A DNA stretch of 64,000 nt from an uncultured Duncaniella sp. (GTDB taxonomy: Bacteria; Bacteroidota; Bacteroidia; Bacteroidales; Muribaculaceae), in the NCBI GenBank assembly GCA_910577255.1, contig CAJTMH010000003.1:310001-374000 (forward strand). The letters run 5' to 3'. The translations under genes and the position numbers were made by a program. The notes under the pieces are model-generated. The model ran no database searches, was not told the DNA's origin, and worked only from the letters and a program-made list of their open reading frames with translations. Below are positions 25,296 to 31,927 of the stretch, one piece after another. Each line of letters opens with the position of its first letter. Positions within the stretch are counted from its first letter, which is position 1.

Positions 25296-26882
25296 ATGAA
25301 ACTGACTCTTCCTCCACAACCTGGTGGCTACACACCGGAACTCGACACCGCCGATAACCGGCAAGTGATAATCATCGGTGCCAATGGCTCCGGCAAAACC
25401 AGGTTTGCCAACCGCCTGGCCTCCGATATCGGTAACCGGGCATTCCGAATGTCGGCTTTGAAGGCCCTTTATGGCAAGGAACAAGAGGATGACAACCTCG
25501 GTTCGATAGATTCGCTCTACAAGGATGTGGCCGCGAAATCAGGGATAATCAGGAATGACATCAAGGGTGAGTTCGAGCGTATGCTTGCGCTGATGCTCAA
25601 TGAGGAGATGCTTAATCTGATAGATTACAAGTACAGGCGTGACTCCGCTCCAATGGGTGAGAGTGACGAGGCGGTGCTTCCCGAGACCCGGCTCGACCGC
25701 ATGATAAAACTATGGCAGCAGGTGTTCCCGGATAATAAGGTGCTCATAGAGAGCGGCAAAGTGATTTTCGGCCGTGAAAGTTCGTCGGATACATACTCGT
25801 CGGCCAAACTGTCGGCAGGGGAGCGGGCTGTGATGTACTATATAGGTGCAGCGATGTTTGCGCCTGAAGGTGCGGCGATTTTTGTGGACTCTCCCGACAT
25901 GTTTCTGCATCCGTCGTCAATCCGTTCACTCTGGGACCGCATAGAGCAGATGCGCAGTGACTGCACATTTGTGTATGTCACCCATGATCTATCGTTTGCC
26001 ACCACTCGCGGTGACGGTGTGACTATATGGGTGAAGAACTGTGACCCTCAACGTGGTGAGTGGGACTATGATTTCCTAACGTCGGCCGACGGCATAAGCG
26101 AGGAGGTTTATTTTGCTATTCTCGGTGCGCGTAAGCCGGTGCTTTTCATCGAGGGTGACGGTGTGAATTCGATAGATGCCAAGTTGTATCCTCTGATATT
26201 CAAGGAATATACCGTGAAGTCGCTGGGGGGATGTGATCGTGTGATAGAGTCGACGCGCACGTTCAACAGTCTGCGGAGCTTCCATAATCTTGACGCCTTC
26301 GGAATAGTTGACCGTGACAGGCGCGACGAGGGTGAGGTGAGCTATCTGAGAGGGCGTAAAGTATTGGTGCCTGAAGTGGCCGAGATAGAGAATATATTCA
26401 TGATTGAGGAGGTGGTGCGCACCGTGGCACGGCATTTCCACCGCGATGAGGATGCGGCATTCGCGCATGTCAAGAAGTCGATATTGCGCTTGTTTGAGGT
26501 TGACCTCCGGCAGCAGGCTCTGCTTCACACGCGTCATAAGGTGAAGCGGACTGTGGAGCACAGAATCGACGGTAGGTTCGCCAATATCAACAAGCTCGAG
26601 GAGCATATCAATGACCTGTGCCAGGCTATAAATCCCAGAGGGTTGTATGAGGGATATTGCCGCGATTTCAGGCGCTATATCCGTGAGGAAGATTACGCTT
26701 CGGTGCTTAAGGTGTATAACAGGAAAACGATGCTTTCGGAGAGTCATGTGGCCAGAGCCTGCGGGCTGCGCAAGGATGATAAGGATGCGTATATACGTGC
26801 CATCCTGTCAATTCTCAAGGAGGACCGCGGGGATGCAGGGCGCATACGAAAGGCTATCAGAGGGACTTTCGGCCTGGAATAA
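25296..26882 (+). CDS. AAA/ABC-type ATPase with C-terminal DUF4435 (TOPRIM-like) domain
   Basis: A 528-residue cytosolic protein. Walker A is GANGSGKT (28-35), an ABC-like signature LSAGE lies at 173-177, and an H-loop VTHDLS contains His231. The Walker B strand reads AIFVDSPDMFLHP, so the usual catalytic Glu after the Asp is Ser200. From about residue 280 the DUF4435 domain begins with VLFIEGDGVNS (Glu287) and continues with GIVDRDRR (Asp340, Asp342), an E plus DxD pattern like TOPRIM nucleases of the OLD group. The C-terminal 150 residues are basic and helical. The gene stands alone between unrelated genes. A DNA-related or defence role is possible, but nothing in the context proves it. Confidence 0.82.
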   Translation: MKLTLPPQPGGYTPELDTADNRQVIIIGANGSGKTRFANRLASDIGNRAFRMSALKALYGKEQEDDNLGSIDSLYKDVAAKSGIIRNDIKGEFERMLALMLNEEMLNLIDYKYRRDSAPMGESDEAVLPETRLDRMIKLWQQVFPDNKVLIESGKVIFGRESSSDTYSSAKLSAGERAVMYYIGAAMFAPEGAAIFVDSPDMFLHPSSIRSLWDRIEQMRSDCTFVYVTHDLSFATTRGDGVTIWVKNCDPQRGEWDYDFLTSADGISEEVYFAILGARKPVLFIEGDGVNSIDAKLYPLIFKEYTVKSLGGCDRVIESTRTFNSLRSFHNLDAFGIVDRDRRDEGEVSYLRGRKVLVPEVAEIENIFMIEEVVRTVARHFHRDEDAAFAHVKKSILRLFEVDLRQQALLHTRHKVKRTVEHRIDGRFANINKLEEHINDLCQAINPRGLYEGYCRDFRRYIREEDYASVLKVYNRKTMLSESHVARACGLRKDDKDAYIRAILSILKEDRGDAGRIRKAIRGTFGLE

Positions 26883-26940
26883 ACAGTGGGTGTAGGCATG
26901 CAGGAAGAAGCCCGGCGGAAGCAGGTAGGCTGACGTTTTT

Positions 26941-26965
26941 TTAACAGTTTTCCGAAAACTGTTAA
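26941..26965. promoter_or_regulatory. Perfect 11-base inverted repeat between ATPase and adenylation-domain genes
   Basis: TTAACAGTTTT (26941-26951) and AAAACTGTTAA (26955-26965) form a symmetrical element with a three-base centre, 72 bases upstream of the next gene. No U-tract follows on the plus strand, so it is a weak terminator for the ATPase gene at best. An operator is equally possible. Confidence 0.5.
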
Positions 26966-27036
26966 GGTGGGTATTTCGTTATTATTGTATCATTTAAGAT
27001 GTTACAATTTGGTTACAATTATAAAGGATGTAGATT

Positions 27037-28530
27037 ATGGAACCGACGATTTACTCACGCTTCAAAGAGGTTGTAAAGAATGACCCGGAACACTCCGCAG
27101 TCATTGACGAACGTACCTGTGTCAATTATGCAGGACTCGACCGAATGGTGGATGCACTTATCTCACGCTTTCCCTCCTTCATCCCTGCCCGTGTGGGAAT
27201 TGTAATGGACCACGGAGTGGAGATGGTTGCCTCGATAATGTCAGTTATAAAGGCCGGGGCTGCGTTTGTGGCTGTAGAGCCTGATTTCCCTCAGGAACGC
27301 ATGGTGACATTCCTTGTGGAATGCGGTGTTGATTTTGTCATCACACAGGAGCAGTATGCCTCAAAGTTAAATGTGTTCAGCAGACTGATAGTAGGCGAGG
27401 AAATCCATGTGGATCCGGCGCTTCATCCGCTGCCTGACCGTAGCCGGGCTGACCGTCCAGCTTATATAATGTATACGTCGAATGCTGCCGGATATCCTTT
27501 GGGGGTATCGGTTGGCAACCGTCAGGTGCTGACATTCGCCGACGCATTCAAACAGACTTTCAACATAACAGGTGACGATATCATGTTGGGTTATTCTGCC
27601 TGTATCATGAATATCTTTATCGAGGAGGTGTTCGGGTCGCTTCTGAATGGAGCTGCAATAGCCATTCCCTCGGCCACCACACGAAATGATGTGGATGCAC
27701 TGGTGAAGTTTATCGATGACAATTATGTGACGGTGGTTACCGGATTCCCATATCTTCTGATGGAGCTTAATAACGAGGCTGCACTTCCGGTGACTGTGCG
27801 CCTGCTCATAAGCACAGGCGATGTGCTTCACTCGGCCACTATAGGCCATCTGCTTGAACAGGTGCCTGTTTACAATACCTACGGACCAGCTGAAGCCACT
27901 GTATGCACAACATCATATTGCTGTAATGAAGGTTACAGCCTCACCGACGGCGCTTATCCTATAGGTAAGCCAATAAGCTCGACCGAAGTGCTTATACTTG
28001 ATGATGACCTGCGCCCTGTGAGCAAGGGAGAAGAGGGCGAAATCTGTCTGTCAGGCGATAGTCTTGCAGAAGGTTATATCGGCGATCACCGTGCTGACCA
28101 GCACCCATTTGAGATTCTTGAGGACGGACGCCGGATTTTCCGTACCGGTGACATGGGACGCGAACTCGAGGATGGTAATTTCAGCTACATACGCCGTAAG
28201 GACACGGAGGTAAGTATCCTTGGCAAGCGTGTGGTTACCGGAGAAGTTGAACGTGCCATGATGATGTCGGATGAAGTCAAGGAGTGTGTGGTGGTACACT
28301 ACGTTGATGAGCAGGGTGCCGCTTATCTGGTGGCTTACGTGGTGCCTCAGAGCCGTTCGTTCCGCCTGTCGTGGGTTAAGAACAAGATGGCGCAGTATCT
28401 GCCGGCTTATATGATACCTGAGTTCTTTGTGCTGCTCAAACAGCTTCCTGTCAATGCTATAGGTAAAGTAAACACCCAGGCTCTCCCTGTGGTGCTCAAG
28501 GACGGCACTTTCGGGAACTGCGCAAGTTGA
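27037..28530 (+). CDS. Stand-alone AMP-binding (NRPS adenylation-like) protein with altered phosphate loop
   Basis: A 497-residue protein with the fold of an NRPS adenylation domain. Conserved parts include AGAAFVAVEPDFPQER (A2), YNTYGPAEATVC (A5, 279-290), FRTGDMG (A7), RRKDTEVSILGKRVVTGEVE (A8) and PVNAIGKVN with the A10 lysine at 477. The A3 phosphate loop at 146-158 reads YTSNAAGYPLGVS instead of YTSGTTGxPKGV, losing the glycine, both threonines and the lysine that contact ATP phosphates. No carrier protein, condensation or thioesterase domain is present here or in neighbouring genes. It might activate an amino acid weakly, or have become a binding protein. Its substrate is unknown. Confidence 0.85.
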   Translation: MEPTIYSRFKEVVKNDPEHSAVIDERTCVNYAGLDRMVDALISRFPSFIPARVGIVMDHGVEMVASIMSVIKAGAAFVAVEPDFPQERMVTFLVECGVDFVITQEQYASKLNVFSRLIVGEEIHVDPALHPLPDRSRADRPAYIMYTSNAAGYPLGVSVGNRQVLTFADAFKQTFNITGDDIMLGYSACIMNIFIEEVFGSLLNGAAIAIPSATTRNDVDALVKFIDDNYVTVVTGFPYLLMELNNEAALPVTVRLLISTGDVLHSATIGHLLEQVPVYNTYGPAEATVCTTSYCCNEGYSLTDGAYPIGKPISSTEVLILDDDLRPVSKGEEGEICLSGDSLAEGYIGDHRADQHPFEILEDGRRIFRTGDMGRELEDGNFSYIRRKDTEVSILGKRVVTGEVERAMMMSDEVKECVVVHYVDEQGAAYLVAYVVPQSRSFRLSWVKNKMAQYLPAYMIPEFFVLLKQLPVNAIGKVNTQALPVVLKDGTFGNCAS

Positions 28531-28565
28531 CGGACAGAACGTAGAAACAAAATGTGAAAATAGAC

Positions 28566-28604
28566 ATGGAGGGTCGACACAACGCTCGGCCCTCCATATT
28601 TTTG
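28566..28604 (+). terminator. Terminator of the adenylation-domain gene
   Basis: ATGGAGGG (28566-28573) pairs with CCCTCCAT (28590-28597), with further TCGA pairing inside, and ATTTTTG follows. It lies 36 bases after the stop codon. Confidence 0.85.
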
Positions 28605-28726
28605 TGTGGTGTGGAGGAGAGATGACGATGCAGGGGGTGATGTGTGGAGTCAAATAAGTGTGTTAAAAATGAGATAAGAGTGTGATTTTTAACTTATGGC
28701 AGAGGTGATGGTTCGGAGATATGTAG

Positions 28727-28734
28727 TAACTTTG
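28727..28734 (+). promoter_or_regulatory. Candidate -7 element of the lrgAB operon
   Basis: TAACTTTG matches the Bacteroidales -7 consensus exactly and predicts a leader of about 38 bases to the ATG at 28778. No TTTG is found 19-21 bases upstream, so the -33 part is weak or different. Confidence 0.5.
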
Positions 28735-28777
28735 CAGCCATTAAAAAAAGATTGTTTTTCAGGCGGAGCGTAGCTGC

Positions 28778-29206
28778 ATGATGGATAAGATCCGGTGTTC
28801 CGCAAGGTTTCGAAAATGTAAAAAAAAGTTTTTATCAGGTATGATACTACAATGTGCTGTGCTCTTCGCTTTTCTGGCGATGGGTGAGTTTGTGGTCCAT
28901 TTCACGCATATCCCTGTGCCGTCGAGCATCATCGGGATGTTGCTCCTGGCTGCGGCTCTTAAATTGAAACTCGTAAGGGTGATGTGGGTGGATAAGATTT
29001 CGGATTTTCTGGTTAAGAACCTCGGTTTTTTCTTTGTGCCGGCCGGTGTAGGGTTGATGAGGTGTCTTGGCTTGATTTCAGAACAATGGGTTCCTATAGT
29101 AGGGGCTTCAGTGATAAGCACAGTATTGATAATCGCGGTGACAGGCTGGGTGCATCAGCTTATGCGTCGCACAGTTTCGGCCCGCCATGGATTTTCTCAC
29201 CAATAA
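28778..29206 (+). CDS. CidA/LrgA-family membrane protein
   Basis: A 142-residue protein with four predicted membrane helices. LQCAVLFAFLAMGEFVVHFT, VPSSIIGMLLLAAALKLKLV and FLVKNLGFFFVPAGVGLM are typical of the CidA/LrgA (holin-like, UPF0299) family. Its last 20 bases overlap the lrgB gene, so the two are translationally coupled. LrgA/LrgB-type pairs have been linked to control of murein hydrolases and more recently to pyruvate or other small-acid transport; either could hold here. The N-terminal 20 residues are basic and may include an extra start, since two ATG codons are adjacent. Confidence 0.88.
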   Translation: MMDKIRCSARFRKCKKKFLSGMILQCAVLFAFLAMGEFVVHFTHIPVPSSIIGMLLLAAALKLKLVRVMWVDKISDFLVKNLGFFFVPAGVGLMRCLGLISEQWVPIVGASVISTVLIIAVTGWVHQLMRRTVSARHGFSHQ

Positions 29207-29885
29207 ATTTTTTCTGATAGCACTCACATTCGCCGTTTATCTGGGAGGACGTGTGCTGCAACGCCGCACAGGAGTGGCGCTGCTCAATCCGATACTCACT
29301 TCTATCATAGTGCTGATAGTGATCCTGAGTGTGGGAGGTGTGGACTACGAGATCTATGCAGAGGGGGGCGAGTATATAGATTTCTGGCTTAAGCCTGCGG
29401 TCGTGGCTCTCGGTGTACCGCTTTACCGGCAGTTGGAGGCGATAAAAAAACAGATGCTGCCCCTGTTGGTCGCGGAGCTTGCCGGCTGTGTGGTCGGAGT
29501 GGTGTCGGTTGTGGCTGTGGCAGAACTTTTGGGAGCGAGCCGGGAGGTGGTAATGTCATTGGCCCCTAAGGCGGTCACTACTCCTATAGCAATGGAGATT
29601 TCAGGTGCTGTGGGCGGAATACCGGCACTTACGGCTGCCGTGGTGGTGTGTACCGGTATATTCGGTGGAATGGCGGGATTCAGGATTGTCAAGATGAGCC
29701 GTATAAAAAGCCCCATAGCCACCGGGTTGTCCATCGGTACTGCAGCTCATGCAGTCGGTACTTCGGCAGCTATGGAGAAGGGTGAGAGATATGGAGCTTT
29801 TTCATCATTAGGACTTACTCTCAACGGCTTGTTGACAGCGATGTTGGCACCGTTAATCCTCGCAATGCTTGGATATAACGTTTAG
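29187..29885 (+). CDS. LrgB-family membrane protein
   Basis: A 232-residue protein with about six to eight membrane helices. The conserved LrgB core KPAVVALGVPLYRQL, VMSLAPKAVTTPIAMEIS and GLSIGTAAHAVGTSAAMEKG is complete. It acts with the overlapping LrgA-like protein in the inner membrane. The gene ends only four bases from the end of the convergent MscS gene, so its terminator must lie within that gene or be absent. Confidence 0.93.
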   Translation: MDFLTNKFFLIALTFAVYLGGRVLQRRTGVALLNPILTSIIVLIVILSVGGVDYEIYAEGGEYIDFWLKPAVVALGVPLYRQLEAIKKQMLPLLVAELAGCVVGVVSVVAVAELLGASREVVMSLAPKAVTTPIAMEISGAVGGIPALTAAVVVCTGIFGGMAGFRIVKMSRIKSPIATGLSIGTAAHAVGTSAAMEKGERYGAFSSLGLTLNGLLTAMLAPLILAMLGYNV

Positions 29886-29889
29886 CAAT

Positions 29890-31227
29890 TTAAGCGTCAG
29901 GTGTGGATGACTTTCCGGATGACGCAGGAATTGCCGGGGAGGTTTTGGGCGCGGTGGTCAGTGTCACTTGCGTGACGTCGGTGCCTGAAGGATCGTTGAA
30001 TAGACGTAATCCGAATTTCGGAGCCACAGCCATCACATGTTCGAGCACTTCGCTCTGGATAGCTTCATAGGCAGTCCATGCGGTAGTGGCCGTGAAGCAG
30101 TAGATCTGCAATGGGATGCCTTCGCCTGTTGGCACCATGATGCGTACAAGTATCTGCTGCTCATTGGATATTTCGGGATGGTTGAGAAGATACTGGCACA
30201 TATAGCCGCGGAAGAGGCCGAGATTTGTCTCTATGGTGCCGTTGACCACAGCCAGTCCGGGATTGTAGTCAGGATGTCCAGTAGCCTGAAGGCGCTGGAC
30301 GTATGGCTTGATGATGGGGTATTTTTCGCAGATGTCAGCTATGAATTCCGGTGTGGCCGGCATCACTGTGTCAGAGTCGATGATGACATCGCGTGCTATG
30401 CGGCGACAACCGCTATCGGACATGCCTCGCCAGTTCTGAAACGACGAGGAAATGAGTGAATAGGGTGGTAGGGTGACGATGGTGTTGTCAAAGTTCTGCA
30501 CCTTGACGGCTGAAAGGGAGACGTCAATCACTATCCCATTGGCGAGAGTGGAGGGGACCACAATCCAGTCGCCTACACGCAGCATGTCGTTCTGGGAGAG
30601 TTGCAGTCCACCGACAAGGCCGAGAATACTGTCCTTGAACACCAACATCAATACTGCCGCAAATGCTCCGAGCCCGGTGAGGAGTGCAACCGGTGATTTA
30701 TCGACAAGGATGCTGATGCAGATAATTATGGTGATTATCCACACGATGCCGACCATTGTGTCCATGATGCCTTTGAGTGGGAGATTTTTAGTATTGCGTT
30801 TCTCATCAACCCGGCCCCACACGAATTTTATTATTGCGCAGACTGACATACAGACAACAATGGACGTATAGATCAGGAGGCCTTTGAATACGATGACTTT
30901 GAGTAATGAACTGCCTGTGAAAGCAAATGGCAGAAGGGCCAGAAGCACAATGGGGGGGATGATGTGACTGCAGCGGATGAGAAGCCGGTCACGCATCATG
31001 GCCTGTGCAAGGTCATTGTTGCGCAGCTGGATTATCTTCTTGGTGCAATAGAGAATGAGTTTTCTGGCTACCCAGCCAAGGAAGAGCGCAACGGCCACTA
31101 TGATGGCTATATAGATGATTTCCTCTGTGGTCTGATCTTTTTCCAGCCCCACATAGTCGAGTAGCCGGTGTATGTGAACGAGCAACCATTGGGCTACTTT
31201 GTGAGATGGTATGATTTCAAGTAACAT
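29890..31227 (-). CDS. MscS-family mechanosensitive channel (YbdG-like)
   Basis: A 445-residue protein with five predicted membrane helices and then the MscS pore and beta domain: LLTGLGAFAAVLMLVFKDSILGLVGGLQLSQNDMLRVGDWIVVP. The GIVIDVSLSAVKVQNFDNTIVTLP segment follows, as in the YbdG/YnaI branch. The C-terminal 180 residues are a larger cytosolic domain, and the tail is a Thr/Ser/Pro-rich disordered stretch. It would open under membrane tension and release solutes on osmotic downshock. Its start faces the small membrane protein gene across an 87-base gap. Confidence 0.92.
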   Translation of the reverse strand: MLLEIIPSHKVAQWLLVHIHRLLDYVGLEKDQTTEEIIYIAIIVAVALFLGWVARKLILYCTKKIIQLRNNDLAQAMMRDRLLIRCSHIIPPIVLLALLPFAFTGSSLLKVIVFKGLLIYTSIVVCMSVCAIIKFVWGRVDEKRNTKNLPLKGIMDTMVGIVWIITIIICISILVDKSPVALLTGLGAFAAVLMLVFKDSILGLVGGLQLSQNDMLRVGDWIVVPSTLANGIVIDVSLSAVKVQNFDNTIVTLPPYSLISSSFQNWRGMSDSGCRRIARDVIIDSDTVMPATPEFIADICEKYPIIKPYVQRLQATGHPDYNPGLAVVNGTIETNLGLFRGYMCQYLLNHPEISNEQQILVRIMVPTGEGIPLQIYCFTATTAWTAYEAIQSEVLEHVMAVAPKFGLRLFNDPSGTDVTQVTLTTAPKTSPAIPASSGKSSTPDA

Positions 31228-31237
31228 AAATAAATAG

Positions 31238-31259
31238 GTTTTAACGTCACTGTTAAAAC
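31238..31259. promoter_or_regulatory. Inverted repeat between divergent MscS and small membrane protein genes
   Basis: GTTTTAAC (31238-31245) and GTTAAAAC (31252-31259) form a perfect 8-base inverted repeat with a six-base spacer. It is 11 bases from the MscS start codon, a place fitting either an operator or a leader hairpin. Confidence 0.4.
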
Positions 31260-31278
31260 GCTTTTAGAGGCTGTCCTG

Positions 31279-31310
31279 TTTGCTTAAACGCAAAAAGGTT
31301 GGTATATTTG
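31279..31310 (+). promoter_or_regulatory. Full-consensus promoter abutting a start codon
   Basis: TTTG (31279-31282), 20 bases, then TATATTTG (31303-31310) match the consensus fully. The -7 box ends four bases before the first ATG of the small membrane protein gene. Transcription would start at or just after that ATG, which argues that a later ATG (31342) is the real start. Confidence 0.7.
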
Positions 31311-31341
31311 TGATATGATTATGACAATTCCTGTTCTGACC

Positions 31342-31812
31342 ATGAGTCTTGTGATCCTATCGATACTGCAATCGGTGGAGTTTTATGTTATTGCTGCGGT
31401 GGTAGCAGCTGCCATAGTGGCATTTTCGGCACGTGGCGATAAGAAAGGGCCAGCCCGACAGTTTCTGTTTCCGGGTGTCCTCACTATTTCGGACAGTCCG
31501 AGAAGTCCGGCTATAGAGCTGATATGTGATGAGGATGGTTCTGTGGTGTTGCGCCGATACGGTGTGGAAGGGATGACTCTCTCCGGAGCTGTGAGTATAG
31601 CTGTGACGGTGACCGGATTTGATGTAAAGATAAAGGAACGAGTGGTGGAGGGGAAACCTGGCGATGATATGGTTGACACGGCCACTTTCGTACTTGACTT
31701 TATGGGTCCGGAGAGATATTTTATCAGCTATACGGCTGAGGATGCCGGACTGTTTGTGGCTACCACGCTTCACAATCGTCCCGGTGTCAGGGTGACGAAG
31801 CCTATGCAATAG
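31342..31812 (+). CDS. Membrane-anchored protein of unknown function
   Basis: A 156-residue protein when read from the ATG at 31342. An ATG at 31315 would give 165 residues but falls on the predicted transcription start. It has one N-terminal membrane segment (FYVIAAVVAAAIVAFSA) and then a soluble beta-rich domain (FPGVLTISDSPRSPAIELIC, VVLRRYGVEGMTLSGAVSIA, YFISYTAEDAGLFVATTL). I do not recognise a family. The domain faces the cytosol or periplasm depending on topology, which cannot be settled from sequence. It has its own promoter and terminator, so it is a single-gene unit. Confidence 0.72.
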   Translation: MSLVILSILQSVEFYVIAAVVAAAIVAFSARGDKKGPARQFLFPGVLTISDSPRSPAIELICDEDGSVVLRRYGVEGMTLSGAVSIAVTVTGFDVKIKERVVEGKPGDDMVDTATFVLDFMGPERYFISYTAEDAGLFVATTLHNRPGVRVTKPMQ

Positions 31813-31854
31813 CCGCTCAGCCGGTGTTTGTAAGGTTGAGATAATGCAAGGGAT

Positions 31855-31909
31855 AACAACACAGAAGCCATGCGTACCTTAATGGGTGCCGCATGGCTTC
31901 TGTGTTGTT
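31855..31909. terminator. Strong bidirectional terminator at the edge of the polysaccharide locus
   Basis: A perfect 20-base inverted repeat (31855-31874 and 31890-31909) with a 15-base loop separates the convergent small membrane protein and GH3 genes. It marks the left boundary of the polysaccharide utilisation locus. Confidence 0.88.
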
Positions 31910-31927
31910 TGATGTCACCGGTGAAGG

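Noticed and set aside
26076..26747. A 223-codon frame antisense to the ATPase-DUF4435 gene
   Set aside because: No signal, domain or start context, and the sense gene is intact with clear motifs.
25296..28530. A multi-gene defence island formed by the ATPase-DUF4435 and adenylation-domain genes
   Set aside because: The genes are separated by a palindrome and 154 bases, share no coupling, and neighbours are housekeeping types. Only the single-gene hypothesis is kept.
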